A stretch of DNA of 64,000 bases from Ereboglobus sp. PH5-10 (GTDB lineage: Bacteria; Verrucomicrobiota; Verrucomicrobiia; Opitutales; Opitutaceae). The notes below the pieces were generated by a model. That model had not been told where the DNA came from. It ran no database searches and saw only the letters and a program-made list of their open reading frames with translations. A program made the position numbers and the translations under genes. Location of the stretch: positions 186,001 to 250,000 of the forward strand of contig NZ_JAQFIP010000002.1 in the NCBI RefSeq assembly GCF_029504735.1, in the 5' to 3' direction. Below, one piece after another: positions 18,036 to 28,422 of this stretch (positions are counted from its first letter, which is position 1; each line of letters begins with the position of its first letter).

Positions 18036-21000
18036 TCACCTCGCATCGATCCGCACGCGCCGCGCGTCGCTGTTGGCGCGGATTTCCGGCACATACATTG
18101 CCTCGACCTTCACCGGCAGCGCGCGGAAATCCCCCGGCGTGATCGCGCGCATGGTGAAACGGATTTCCCATTCGCCCGCCTCGACATGATCGAGGAAAAA
18201 CGCGCTGTGGTCGTCGTGCTCCTCGCGGTAAATGCGGTGGCCGCGAACGCGCGCAGATTCGTCATCAAAATCATCGTCGTCATCGTCATCAAACTCGTCG
18301 GCGATGGGATCTTTTTTTCCATCAACCCGCACAAGCCGGGCATCCCAGCCGCTGCGCGCGTTTATTGGTTCGCAACCAGCGGGCTTTGGCACGGCGATCA
18401 TCACGTATTCGAGGTCGTTTGGAACATCCAGTTTGACACGGGCCACCACTTGTTCGCCGGCTTGCGCCGCATTTTCACTCCCGCTCATTGGCATGGGATC
18501 AATGCGCACGGCTCCCGTCACTGTGCGGGTGACTTTTTGGCGTGTGAAGTCGCGCGAAACAGCGACCAAATGACTCGCTGGTTTCAGCGAATCGCCGCGC
18601 GCCCACGCCGTGGCAAGCGCCACGGCGTAAACAGGTGATGAACCGGAAAGGCGCCGGAGCGTGATCGCATTATCATTCTCCCGCAAAAGAGGCGCGTCGA
18701 TTGGCAGCTCGCATGTCTCGCCGGCAAGCAATGCCGCAAGGTCGAGCGTTATCGTTCGCCATGTGTTCCCGTTGATCAGAATTTCCATTTGCGCGCCAGC
18801 AGACTCACCGGCGCGTTGCTTCATATATTGATTCAATGCGATCAGCGCGAATGCCGTGGCGCGCGTGTTCTCCCATGCCGTGCCGCGACGGTTCAGCACG
18901 AGCCAGTTCACAGCGGGCTCGACATGCGGGTGCGCGGCGTCAATCCGAAGCAGGGCAATCAACATGAGCGCGGTGGATTCAACGGCCCCGTCTGCCGCCC
19001 TCCAGTAACCGGATGTCGAGCCCCAATGCACCGTGTCGCCCATGCCGTCGGCGCGAACCCGTCGCGCGCCGTTTTCAAGATTGCGCAACAACACCGCGCG
19101 TTGATCCGGCGAGGCAAAACGCGAGGAGGCAAGCAGCAGGCTCGCGCGTCCGGCGGAGGAAAGTTTTTCGCGCTGCTCGTAAACACGTTCAAACACATCC
19201 CGCAATTCCTTATCCTCATCGTCCTGTTGCTTGTGTTTGTCCAAGCGCAAGCCGGCGTGCGCGACCACGCCAAGCATCCATGCGCTTGTGTCGTTCGGTA
19301 TTGTTTTGTCTTTCAATATCAGTTCTTCAATCGCCTCGTGTGTCCGGTCGCGCAAATCTTGGGAAACGGCAATTCCAGCTTCCTCCGCCAATGCCAGTCC
19401 CCACGCCACATAGACGGTCATCCACGCGTCAGCCCTCCGACTGTCCGGCCACCAGCCGAATCCCCCATCGTCCCGTTCCGCCATCACAATGCGGTCGAGT
19501 CCGCGCCTCACAATATCATCGAGCGATGTCCGCGTTTTCCCACCGGCCATGATGCGTTTTTCCAGCACGTCATTTGAAACGCCCAAGTCCGCAAAAGTTT
19601 TTCGAATCATAACCGCCGGCAAAAACCGGCTCATTGTCTGCTCCACGCACCCATACGGATAATTAATCAAATAAGGCAGCGCGCCGAACATCGCGCCCGC
19701 TTGGTTCGGGCTGAGTTGTAACGTCGCGTTCAGGCGATTCCGATTCAGTTGCGCGGGCAATGTCAGCATGAATGTGTGCTCTTTCGCATCACCCGCGAGT
19801 CGCGCGCTGGTTGCGATTTGCTGGCTGACGCCGTCCTCGAGCACGGGTATTGTCAGGGCCATTCCATCGGTCTCCGATTCGGTTTTTGCGGTAAGCGTGA
19901 ATGTCGCGTCGCCCGGCCACGTCGCCATTACCTCCGGCCATGTGACCACAGTCTCCGCTTGGACGGGAATGTTTTTCCTCACCGGACCAATAGTCATCCC
20001 CAGTGGAAACATCGCGGCGCCGGATGGCATGACAAACGCCTCGGCTGAGACCGCCGTGTCGGTGCGATTGACAAGCCGCGCGGAAATCATCGCCCGGTCT
20101 CCCTCAATCAGGAAGCGCGGAGTTTGCAGGCGGGCCTGAAACGGCAGCGTGGTTTGCGTGAAAGCCCGCCCTGTGCCGAACCGGTTTCCATCTATGTCGA
20201 CAGCCAGCGCGCTAATGCTCCAGCGCGTCAGATTATCGGGATAATTGAATGCGACACTCGCCCGCCCTTGCATGTCGGTCAGGACTTCCGGAGCCCAGAA
20301 AGCCGTTGACGAAAAATGCCGCCGGATGCGCGTGGACATGGTGCTCGACATGGCATTCGCCGCATGACCAAGCGATTCTCCATCATCTAAGCCAAACACC
20401 CGCCCCACTTCAGTTTCATGCAGCAACCCGCCAAACGACATCGTTCGACCCGAGGGATTCAGTAACGCGCCCGGCCGCGCGTCGCGCAACGCCAACGGCC
20501 CCGTGTGCGCGCGTCGCGACATCGTGCGGGCGATCTGCGCCGGGGCGCAATGCCACATTGTCGAAGCTTCCATTATTTCCGGATTGCGCGCGTCCCCGGC
20601 AAGGGCGTCCACGGCCTGGTCGCTGACTGCGACGGCGATCTCGGCGACCGCCGGACGTCCGTGCGAATCTCGCACCATTATTTGCGCCTCCGCTCTGTCG
20701 CCCGGACGCGATTTCTCCGGCACGGGTTCGATATCCACGCGCAGCCGCGTGTCCACACGCTCCGTAATCTCCACATAGCCGGAGTCCATGTTGCTTCCCT
20801 TGGCATCATAAAAAATCACATACATCACGCCACCGAAAACCACGGGCGCGCGATCCAAGCAAACAGAAGTCACCCGCCGTCCGGCGCCCTCGACCACACG
20901 CGTGATGATCTCATTTTCCGCATACAAAACGAGCACCGCGCGCGACACGTCCTTTGGCAGCACAACCAGCGTTCGCAGAGACTCGCCGGCCCTCCATGCG

Positions 21001-23840
21001 TCAAGCCCGATCACTTTGCGAGCATCGGGAGGCAGGGCCAGTTCCGTCGTCATATCATCGGCCACCGTCAATTGCGGAGCATCCCTGCGGAGCGAATAAC
21101 GCATGTCCAAAGTCTCGCCATCCGTCTCCAACCGCACGGTGTATAGCCCCTCGCGGGGCGGAGTAAACGGGATCGTCACGTTGCCGTCCGCGCCACCGCT
21201 CGCGTCAAAAACAGCAACCTCGGAAAGCTCATACTCGGACATTCCCAACATGCGCGCCGGGATAAAATCCCTCTTGTCATCCTTCGCGGCAAACCGCCGC
21301 TTCGCAGCATCCAGTTCATCCTCAAACACAAAGCTCCCATCCGGAGCCCGCCACTTCGGACGCCATTTTGCCTCCATCACCCGCGCTTTGCCGGAAAACG
21401 CGCAAGGTTCGCGCGCAGCATTGATAACCCCGACCGTGAACACCACGCTTTCCCCCGGCCTAGCCAAGCTGCGGCTGGCCTTGATAGAACCAACCGATAC
21501 CGACGCTGCGCGCGCCAGATAAGCACTTGTCCTGGCTGTGACCGAGGGCGAGCCCTCCAGAACCACGTCAGCTTTCACGCCCACACGTCGAAGTCCTCGC
21601 ACAGCGGGTTGCGGCAAATGAAGACGCGCTTCGCCATTCGAGTCCGTGATGAGCTCAATCGGCATATCCGTGTGCGTCTCCATCCAGTTTTTGAGCAAAC
21701 GGCGCGCGTCCGGGCCGATGTCTTCCTCGCGCTCCACATCGGCATCAATCGACACATGCACGCGCGCGCCACCCACGGGGCCTCCGGAGTAGTATCGGGC
21801 GCGCACCGCAAACACCACGTCCGCGTCAGGTTGGGCGACAGCCTCGGGATTCAACCACACGGTTTCAGCCTCGATTCCCGATACCGCATAATTGTCCACA
21901 TGAAACGCCCGGGGCAATTCGATCGTTTTTGACGACGGCGCATCGACGAGCGATAAACGCATTCGCACATTTCCGGGCTTGAGCGCCGACGGAAGCCGCA
22001 AGTCCCCGTGCGCAGTTCCATATTTGTTCAGCCTCAACGGGAGCCCATCAATCAAAGTTTCCTCCCCGTGCTCCACGGTGAGCGCAAGATTCGCCCGGCA
22101 TGGTTCGAATCGTCCGTTGTTGCGTTCCCGTGCGACTATTTTCCAATGCACCGTCTCTCCCGGACGATAAAGAGAGCGGTCAAAAAACACATCGGCCCAC
22201 ACATTTGGCCGCAACACACCCTCGTGGCTCTCCACGCTGTTTGGCATGAATTGGTTTTCGCCGAACCAAACAGGCTGCCCGTCGACAAGCGCCATGAGAG
22301 TTGCCCCCCAGTTCGACTCAAATTCGCCCTTTCCTTTTTTGTCATTTGAAACAGGCAGCGTCGCATACCCCTTGTCATCAGTGACCGTCTCCCATTTTTC
22401 TTTTTCGCTCAAAATACCGATCACCTTCGCCCCGGCCACCGGCTCGCCCGAATCATTGTGATAGACGAACAATTTTTTCGGCCCCTCGGTGTGAAAAACA
22501 GCGATAGCCCGCACACTTGTGACAAAAATATCCGCAACACGCTCCTCGGGCTTCTTGCCGGAGCCTGTAATTGAAATTGTATAAAACCCCGGAGGCAACT
22601 CCTCCGCTATTTCGGTGGACTGACGCACCCACTGCATCGAACCGGCAGGAGATCCGCGCAAGGTGAGCCGCTTCATTACCGTGCCGCCATCACGCCAATT
22701 TTTTTCTCGCTGTGCTTCAATTGAAATCCCCGCTCTCCACAAGCCCCACCAATCCACGGGGCGATAAGACTCCATCGGAAACCTGAGAAGCTCGACCGTA
22801 AGTTCGCCGCAATTTGCCGTCGCATAATCAATGCGCAACGGCTCGCCCGGCGCGACGTAATCGGGCGCGTCAAGCAACAGTATTGGACGCGTCCACCAAC
22901 CGATGAGCTTTTCCATCATGGTGCGCGTTTCACGGACAAAACGATCATCAGGAGCGCCGGCAAGCGCGTCGATCAACGCCGAAGCCTGTGCCCTCAATTT
23001 TTCCAAATCCGCCGGTGTGTCGGATTCGACAACAACCGTCCCCGCCGCACTGCCCTTAAGCGTTTGAAGGACAAAAAACCTCGCGCGAACCACGGCGTCC
23101 CATTGTGTGTTTTTTGAAATCTCAACGGCAAAGGCCCAGCGATTGTCGCGCTCCTTCGCAGACACATCTCTGGAGTCCGTGGAATAGTGCGCGTATTGCA
23201 AAGCGCACCATGCGCGATCATCCGCGGAAAGTTCGTCCAACCGTGAGGATCGTCCAAAATTTTCGATAAATTTCTCGCGGTATTCTTTGCGCAAACTCGC
23301 ATACTCGGGCGCTGTGTTCGCCAGTCTGCGAAGGCTTCTCACATACGCATCCGTATTCTCTTTTTCAGGTGTTTTTGCTCCGCAGTAATCTGAAACTTCC
23401 AGTAAATCGCGTATCATGGCTGGATAATCATATGCGCCTGTCCGATGAAATTCGACACGCTCCTCAATGACAGCCAACCAAAAGGCATCCCGCTCGCGAT
23501 ACCCCTTTTCATAGGGAGCGAGCAGTTTCCCAAACATAGGCTTAATTTTCGCCTCGTTCCTTGAGCGCGCAGGCCAGTTCCAATCGTCCTTGGAAAAAGT
23601 CCGCCACTCCGCTCGCGCCAGCCACAACTCGCACCAGCGCCGCGCCTCGTCGTCGGGCGCGAGTTTTTGCGCTTGTGCATAGGCGTCGCGCGCCAGCGCC
23701 CAGGATTTTTCATCGTCGAAACGTTGCGCCTCGGCCAGTTGTGCTTCGTATGTTTTGTCCGCGCCTGCGATTGGAGCCTGCGAAAAAATTACGAAGAAAA
23801 ATAACAATGCGAGGCGACGAGTGATTGAGGGGATTTTCAT
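18036..23840 (-). CDS. Alpha-2-macroglobulin family protein with thioester
   Basis: Bacterial alpha-2-macroglobulins trap proteases in the periplasm through a reactive thioester. This one has 1,934 residues from the ATG at 23840. Residues 1-27 are a signal peptide (LALLFFFVIFSQAPIAGA) without a lipobox cysteine, so it is predicted soluble or loosely bound. Macroglobulin-type beta domains occupy the middle (FDRSLYRPGETVHWKIVARE; ANAMSSTM then FWAPEVLTDMQGRASVAFNY). The thioester GCVEQ is intact at Cys1398, followed by an alpha-toroid (GGFGWWPDS) and a receptor-like C-terminal domain with an Asp-rich loop (DEFDDDDDDDFDDE). No pbpC partner gene is adjacent. N-terminal ~300 residues are helical and unassigned. 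Confidence 0.9.
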   Translation of the reverse strand: MKIPSITRRLALLFFFVIFSQAPIAGADKTYEAQLAEAQRFDDEKSWALARDAYAQAQKLAPDDEARRWCELWLARAEWRTFSKDDWNWPARSRNEAKIKPMFGKLLAPYEKGYRERDAFWLAVIEERVEFHRTGAYDYPAMIRDLLEVSDYCGAKTPEKENTDAYVRSLRRLANTAPEYASLRKEYREKFIENFGRSSRLDELSADDRAWCALQYAHYSTDSRDVSAKERDNRWAFAVEISKNTQWDAVVRARFFVLQTLKGSAAGTVVVESDTPADLEKLRAQASALIDALAGAPDDRFVRETRTMMEKLIGWWTRPILLLDAPDYVAPGEPLRIDYATANCGELTVELLRFPMESYRPVDWWGLWRAGISIEAQREKNWRDGGTVMKRLTLRGSPAGSMQWVRQSTEIAEELPPGFYTISITGSGKKPEERVADIFVTSVRAIAVFHTEGPKKLFVYHNDSGEPVAGAKVIGILSEKEKWETVTDDKGYATLPVSNDKKGKGEFESNWGATLMALVDGQPVWFGENQFMPNSVESHEGVLRPNVWADVFFDRSLYRPGETVHWKIVARERNNGRFEPCRANLALTVEHGEETLIDGLPLRLNKYGTAHGDLRLPSALKPGNVRMRLSLVDAPSSKTIELPRAFHVDNYAVSGIEAETVWLNPEAVAQPDADVVFAVRARYYSGGPVGGARVHVSIDADVEREEDIGPDARRLLKNWMETHTDMPIELITDSNGEARLHLPQPAVRGLRRVGVKADVVLEGSPSVTARTSAYLARAASVSVGSIKASRSLARPGESVVFTVGVINAAREPCAFSGKARVMEAKWRPKWRAPDGSFVFEDELDAAKRRFAAKDDKRDFIPARMLGMSEYELSEVAVFDASGGADGNVTIPFTPPREGLYTVRLETDGETLDMRYSLRRDAPQLTVADDMTTELALPPDARKVIGLDAWRAGESLRTLVVLPKDVSRAVLVLYAENEIITRVVEGAGRRVTSVCLDRAPVVFGGVMYVIFYDAKGSNMDSGYVEITERVDTRLRVDIEPVPEKSRPGDRAEAQIMVRDSHGRPAVAEIAVAVSDQAVDALAGDARNPEIMEASTMWHCAPAQIARTMSRRAHTGPLALRDARPGALLNPSGRTMSFGGLLHETEVGRVFGLDDGESLGHAANAMSSTMSTRIRRHFSSTAFWAPEVLTDMQGRASVAFNYPDNLTRWSISALAVDIDGNRFGTGRAFTQTTLPFQARLQTPRFLIEGDRAMISARLVNRTDTAVSAEAFVMPSGAAMFPLGMTIGPVRKNIPVQAETVVTWPEVMATWPGDATFTLTAKTESETDGMALTIPVLEDGVSQQIATSARLAGDAKEHTFMLTLPAQLNRNRLNATLQLSPNQAGAMFGALPYLINYPYGCVEQTMSRFLPAVMIRKTFADLGVSNDVLEKRIMAGGKTRTSLDDIVRRGLDRIVMAERDDGGFGWWPDSRRADAWMTVYVAWGLALAEEAGIAVSQDLRDRTHEAIEELILKDKTIPNDTSAWMLGVVAHAGLRLDKHKQQDDEDKELRDVFERVYEQREKLSSAGRASLLLASSRFASPDQRAVLLRNLENGARRVRADGMGDTVHWGSTSGYWRAADGAVESTALMLIALLRIDAAHPHVEPAVNWLVLNRRGTAWENTRATAFALIALNQYMKQRAGESAGAQMEILINGNTWRTITLDLAALLAGETCELPIDAPLLRENDNAITLRRLSGSSPVYAVALATAWARGDSLKPASHLVAVSRDFTRQKVTRTVTGAVRIDPMPMSGSENAAQAGEQVVARVKLDVPNDLEYVMIAVPKPAGCEPINARSGWDARLVRVDGKKDPIADEFDDDDDDDFDDESARVRGHRIYREEHDDHSAFFLDHVEAGEWEIRFTMRAITPGDFRALPVKVEAMYVPEIRANSDARRVRIDAR

Positions 23841-23941
23841 GAGGCGAGGAGTGTCTGATGAGAAGACGACCAACTTTCGCTTTTCTTAATCACAAAGACA
23901 ATCGCAGACATCGCCCCTGCCCTTCCCCTTGCCAAAACACC

Positions 23942-25216
23942 CTACTCGCGCACCTGGCCGGTGCCTTCAACTAGGAACTTGTAGCTGCAGAGTTCGCGCA
24001 GGCCCATGGGGCCGCGGGCGTGGAGGCGGTCGGTGCTGATGCCGATCTCGGCGCCGAAACCGAACTCAAAGCCGTCGTTGAAGCGCGTGGAGGTGTTCCA
24101 GAAAACAGCGGCGCTGTCCACGGCCGCGAGGAAGCGGCGGGCTGTCGGCTCGTCGCGCGTGATGATGGCGTCGCTGTGCGCGGAGCTGTCGCGGTTGATT
24201 GTTGCAATGGCGGTTTCGAGCGAATCGACCACGCGCACGGCCATCACGTAATCGAGAAATTCGGTGCGATAATCCGCCTCGGTCGCGGCGGTGTGAGGAA
24301 TGTTTTCCCCTGCAAGAATGGCCGCGCTCGCGGGGTCGCAGCGGAGCGAGACGTTTTTGGCGACCAGCGCGCGCGCCACCCGGGGCAGCAGCGTTTCCGC
24401 CGCGTCGCGGTGCACGAGGAGTTGCTCCGCGGAATTGCAGACGGAGACGCGGCTCGTTTTTGCGTTCACTGTCACGCGCTCGGCAATGTCCGCGTCGGCC
24501 GCGGCGTCGAGGTAGACGAAGCAGATTCCGTTGTAGTGCTTGAGCACGGGCACGGTGGCATTTTCGGTGACGAAGCGGATGAGCGACTCGCCGCCGCGCG
24601 GGATGATGCAGTGCACGTATTGGTCGAGCTTGAGCAGCGTGTTGAGCGCGGCGCGGTCGGTCGTGGGGATGAGTTGCACGGCGTCGGCGGGCAGGCCGGC
24701 GTGGCGAAGCGCGTCGGGGATGAGCGCGGCGAAGGCGGTGTTGGTGTTGAAGATTTCCCTGCCGCCGCGCAGGATTGAGGCGTTGCCACTCTTGAGGCAG
24801 AGGATCGCGCAATCGATGGTGACGTTGGGGCGCGCCTCGTAGATAATGCCGATCACGCCGATGGGCACGCGGACGCGGCGGATGCGCAGGTCGTTGGGAC
24901 GCGTGGCGTCCTCCAATACCTCACCGACCGGATCTGTCAGCGCGACAACCTGCCGCACGCTTTCGACAAGCTGGGCGATGCGCGCGGGTGTGAGTGTGAG
25001 CCGGTCGATTTGCGCGTCGCTCAAGCCGTTGTTTTTCGCCTCGGCGAGGTCGCGGGCGTTGGCGGCGAGAAGCGCGTCCTGTGAAGAGGCGATCAACTCG
25101 GCCAGGCGTGTGAGCGCGGCGTTTTTCTGTTCGGGCGTCGCCGTGGCAAGGGCGAGCGATGCGGCGCGGGCGCGTTGGGCGATGGTGGTGACGAGTTGTG
25201 CGAGATCGGCGGACAT
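23942..25216 (-). CDS. proA: Glutamate-5-semialdehyde dehydrogenase (gamma-glutamyl phosphate reductase)
   Basis: ProA reduces gamma-glutamyl phosphate in proline synthesis. The 424-residue protein belongs to the aldehyde-dehydrogenase fold; the cysteine in TSRVSVCNSAEQLLVH is the expected nucleophile and IGVIGIIYEARPNVT and ILRGGREIFNTN are ProA signatures. It ends with ARGPMGLRELCSYKF, as typical. The ATG at 25216 (MSADLAQLV) fits the family N-terminus; the longer frame to 25261 does not. proB is not nearby. It is divergent from the CobW-type GTPase with a 104-bp gap. Confidence 0.96.
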   Translation of the reverse strand: MSADLAQLVTTIAQRARAASLALATATPEQKNAALTRLAELIASSQDALLAANARDLAEAKNNGLSDAQIDRLTLTPARIAQLVESVRQVVALTDPVGEVLEDATRPNDLRIRRVRVPIGVIGIIYEARPNVTIDCAILCLKSGNASILRGGREIFNTNTAFAALIPDALRHAGLPADAVQLIPTTDRAALNTLLKLDQYVHCIIPRGGESLIRFVTENATVPVLKHYNGICFVYLDAAADADIAERVTVNAKTSRVSVCNSAEQLLVHRDAAETLLPRVARALVAKNVSLRCDPASAAILAGENIPHTAATEADYRTEFLDYVMAVRVVDSLETAIATINRDSSAHSDAIITRDEPTARRFLAAVDSAAVFWNTSTRFNDGFEFGFGAEIGISTDRLHARGPMGLRELCSYKFLVEGTGQVRE

Positions 25217-25320
25217 GATGTTGAAAAGCATGCAATTTAGCGTTGCGCGCCCCACATGCAAGCGGAGAGCGGAAGCCGCGCTTGCGTCGGCGGGCTGGAC
25301 GGGTTTGTTATGCTTTCTTC

Positions 25321-26823
25321 ATGAGCAATTCCGCAGATTCCACGAACACCGCGCCAGCGCCCATTCCCGTCACCGTCCTCACCGGATTTCTCGGCGCGGG
25401 CAAAACCACGCTTCTCAATCGCATCCTCACCGAGCAGCACGGCAAAAAGCTCGCCGTCATCGAAAACGAATTCGGCGAGGTGGGCGTGGACAACCAGATC
25501 GTCGTCCAGACCGACGAGGAGCTTTTCGAGATGAACAACGGCTGCATTTGCTGCTCGGTGCGCGGCGACTTGATCCGCATCCTCACGCGCCTCATGAAGC
25601 GCAAGGACCGGCTCGACGGCATCATCATCGAAACCACCGGGCTCGCCGATCCCGGCCCCGTGGCGCAGACGTTTTTCACCGACGACGAGATGCGCGCGAA
25701 CTTCCGCCTGGACGCGATCGTGACCATCGTGGACACGGCGCACATACTCCGGCACATCGACGACTCGCCCGAGGCGAAAAAACAAATAGCCTTCGCCGAC
25801 GTGCTCGTGCTCAACAAAACCGATCTCATCGCCGCCGCCGAACTCGACGCGCTCGAAAAACGCATTCACGCCATGAACGCCGCGGCCAAAATTTACCGCG
25901 CCAAAAATTGCGATGTGCCGCTCGACGCCGTCATCAACATCGCCGGCTTCGATCCGGCGCGCGCGCTGTCGGTCGATCCGAAATTTCTCCAGCCGAGTTA
26001 TCCGTTCGAGTGGGCCGGCGCCTACAAACTTCCCGCCGGCACGCACAAGCTCGTGATCGGCCACTGCCATTGCCACGAGCACGGGCATGAGGGTTGCGAT
26101 CACGAACACGACCATGAGCATGAGCACGCGCACGGCGACGAACATGAACACGGCGACGGGCACGAGCATCACCACCATCATCACCACGGCAATCCGGGCG
26201 AGCTCGATGTCGTTGTCGCGCCGGTGAAATCGCTCGACGAGGCGGATATTGACGCGGTGGTGAAAACCACGGTGCTCACGTTTTCCGATTGGGAAAACAA
26301 TGTGCGCGACGGCGACGCGTTCACGCCCGGCGACACGCTTCAACGCCTGCATCTCGGCGAGCATGAGCACGGGCATTTTAAGTTCACTGTCACCGAGCCC
26401 GGTTATTACCTTGTGTTCGAGGGCTGCGGCGAGCATCCGCTGCACATTTATCCCGAGGGCGCGGGCGAGGACGACAATGTGCGCCCGGACTGGCAGCGCG
26501 ATTTTGAGCACACGCATTCGCACGAGGACGATGTTTCGTCGGTGGGCATCAACACGCCCGGCGACCTCGACGGCCAGCGCCTGAACGCGTGGATCAGCGA
26601 ATTGCTGCGCACCAAGGGCAACGACATTTACCGCATGAAAGGCGTGCTCAGCGTGAAGGGCTCAAACCGCCGCCTCGTCTTTCAGGGCGTGCACATGCTT
26701 TTCGACGCGAAGATGGACCGCGAATGGGCCGCGGGCGAGACGCGCGCAAACACGCTTGTCTTCATCGGCAAAAACCTGGACCGCGCCGCGCTCAACGAAG
26801 GTTTTAACAAGTGCCTGGCGTGA
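25321..26823 (+). CDS. CobW/G3E-family GTPase, putative zinc chaperone with His-rich insert
   Basis: 500 residues. The G3E GTPase domain (1-~235) has Walker [10 protein letters not shown] (22-30), the metal-binding CxCC motif [11 protein letters not shown] (74-84), ETTGLADP (104-111) and NKTD (165-168). Residues 248-289 are strikingly His/Glu/Asp-rich ([10 protein letters not shown]). Residues ~295-402 form an extra segment with a beta-rich part ([20 protein letters not shown]) and a second His patch (EHTHSHEDD), inserted before the standard CobW C-terminal domain (~406-495, [10 protein letters not shown] to [12 protein letters not shown]). The family loads metals, often zinc, onto client proteins. 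Metal identity and the insert's job are inference. Transcription is convergent with fumC. Confidence 0.88.
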   Translation: MSNSADSTNTAPAPIPVTVLTGFLGAGKTTLLNRILTEQHGKKLAVIENEFGEVGVDNQIVVQTDEELFEMNNGCICCSVRGDLIRILTRLMKRKDRLDGIIIETTGLADPGPVAQTFFTDDEMRANFRLDAIVTIVDTAHILRHIDDSPEAKKQIAFADVLVLNKTDLIAAAELDALEKRIHAMNAAAKIYRAKNCDVPLDAVINIAGFDPARALSVDPKFLQPSYPFEWAGAYKLPAGTHKLVIGHCHCHEHGHEGCDHEHDHEHEHAHGDEHEHGDGHEHHHHHHHGNPGELDVVVAPVKSLDEADIDAVVKTTVLTFSDWENNVRDGDAFTPGDTLQRLHLGEHEHGHFKFTVTEPGYYLVFEGCGEHPLHIYPEGAGEDDNVRPDWQRDFEHTHSHEDDVSSVGINTPGDLDGQRLNAWISELLRTKGNDIYRMKGVLSVKGSNRRLVFQGVHMLFDAKMDREWAAGETRANTLVFIGKNLDRAALNEGFNKCLA

Positions 26824-26839
26824 GCGATGCGAAGTAGCG

Positions 26840-26900
26840 CGGACTGCCAAGTCTGTCTTCAGTTCCACCGCCGTTTTTCGGAGGCGGACCAGGCAGTCCG
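26840..26900. terminator. Palindrome between convergent cobW-type gene and fumC
   Basis: CGGACTGCC (26840-26848) pairs with GGCAGTCCG (26892-26900); a second inner pairing exists between CACCGCCG and the CGGAGGCGG region. The GTAGCGCGGACTGCC start resembles the GTAGCACGGACATTCC element at 17973. Probably stops transcription from both sides. Confidence 0.55.
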
Positions 26901-26908
26901 AGTCACGT

Positions 26909-28300
26909 TTATTCCTTGGCGCCGGGCCGGACCATGGTTGTCGGATCGAGGGCGCGGTCGAGCGTGGCAGCGTCGAGCAGGCCTTTTTCGAGGACGACTT
27001 CGCGCAATGTCTTGTTTTTTGAATACGCCTCCTTCGCAACCGCGGCCGCGGCATCGTAGCCGATATGGGGATTGAGCGCGGTCACGAGCATGAGTGAGCG
27101 GTCAACGAGTTCGCGGCAGCGCCCGGGGTCGGCCTCGATGCCCTTCACGCAGGCGTCGGCAAACTGTCGCGCGCCGGCGGCCAGGCACCGAATCGAGTCG
27201 TGCAGCGCGTAGGACATCAGCGGAAGCGTGACGTTGAGCTCGAAGTGTCCGTCGCGTCCGCACATGGCCACAATGTTGGCCATGCCTTGCGTGTAGATGC
27301 AGACTTGCACGAGCATTTCGCTCATCACGGGATTAACTTTTCCCGGCATGATCGAGCTGCCGGGTTGCGTGGCGGGAAGTTTGATTTCCTGCAGGCCGCT
27401 GCGCGGGCCGGAGCCGAGCAGCCGGATGTCGTTTGCGATTTTTGTGAGCGCCGCGGCAATGGCGCTGAGATGGCCGGCGGCCTCAACACAATCGTCGCGC
27501 GCCGCCTGCGCCTCGAAATGGTTTTCCGCCTCGTAGAAAAGGATGCCCGTTCGTTCCGTGAGAATGCGGCAGACTGTCGCGGCAAATTCGGGATGGGTGT
27601 TGATGCCGGTGCCAACCGCAGTGCCGCCGATCGCAAGTTCGCGCAGGCAGGCGATGGCTTTTTCCGCGCGGTCGGCGGCCTTCTTGGCTTGCGCGGCGTA
27701 ACCCGAAAACTCCTGCCCAAGCGTGACGGGCGTGGCGTCCATCAGGTGCGTGCGCCCGATTTTCACAACGCCGTCGAAGGCGCGCGCCTTTGCGGCGAGT
27801 TCGGTGTGCAGGTGCTTGAGCGCGGGCACGAGCTGCGCGTGCAGCGCAAGCGCGACCGAAACATGCAGGGCGGTGGGAATGACGTCGTTGGATGACTGGC
27901 CGTGGTTGACGTCGTCATTCGGATGAAGCGGTTTTTTGGAGCCGATCGGATTGCCCGTGATCTGGCTGGCGCGGTTGGCGATGACCTCGTTCATGTTCAT
28001 GTTGGTCGAGGTGCCCGAGCCGGTCTGGAAAATATCGAGCGGAAAGTGCGCGATGTGCTCCCCTTGGATGATTTCCTGCGCGACCTGCTGGATGAGTTGC
28101 GATTTCTCGGGTGAGAGCTGCCCGAGCTGCTCGTTGGCGGCGGCCGCGGCGAACTTCACAAGCGCAAGGCCCCGAATGAAACTCTCGGGCAGCGGACGCC
28201 CGCTGATCGGAAAATTCAAAAACGCGCGCTGGGTGGACGCGCCGTGGAGTGTTTCGTCCGGAACGGACATTTCGCCCATGGAATCTCTTTCAATACGCAT
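26909..28300 (-). CDS. fumC: Class II fumarate hydratase
   Basis: FumC interconverts fumarate and malate in the citric acid cycle and does not need iron-sulfur clusters. The 463-residue protein has the superfamily signature GSSIMPGKVNP, the substrate loops TGSGTSTNMNMNEV and GRTHLMDATPVTLGQEFSGY, and HGQSSNDVIPTALHVS. I placed the start at 28300 (MRIERDSMGEMSVP) because that alignment matches the usual FumC N-terminus; ATGs at 28279 and 28270 are alternatives. The same frame stays open upstream into hisF, but that part is out-of-frame hisF sequence. Confidence 0.96.
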   Translation of the reverse strand: MRIERDSMGEMSVPDETLHGASTQRAFLNFPISGRPLPESFIRGLALVKFAAAAANEQLGQLSPEKSQLIQQVAQEIIQGEHIAHFPLDIFQTGSGTSTNMNMNEVIANRASQITGNPIGSKKPLHPNDDVNHGQSSNDVIPTALHVSVALALHAQLVPALKHLHTELAAKARAFDGVVKIGRTHLMDATPVTLGQEFSGYAAQAKKAADRAEKAIACLRELAIGGTAVGTGINTHPEFAATVCRILTERTGILFYEAENHFEAQAARDDCVEAAGHLSAIAAALTKIANDIRLLGSGPRSGLQEIKLPATQPGSSIMPGKVNPVMSEMLVQVCIYTQGMANIVAMCGRDGHFELNVTLPLMSYALHDSIRCLAAGARQFADACVKGIEADPGRCRELVDRSLMLVTALNPHIGYDAAAAVAKEAYSKNKTLREVVLEKGLLDAATLDRALDPTTMVRPGAKE

Positions 28301-28422
28301 GGGTAAACCAATAACCGCTTTGACAAAAAAATCAAAGCGGAAGCCCGTTTTTGTCGCTGTTTGCCAAAAACTTAACATCGGGCGCACCGAACGCGCCTCG
28401 CGATTTTGGACCGACTTGAAAG

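Noticed and set aside
22100-22120. GGTTCGAATC resembling a tRNA T-arm
   Set aside because: It lies within the alpha-2-macroglobulin coding frame and no cloverleaf can be built around it.
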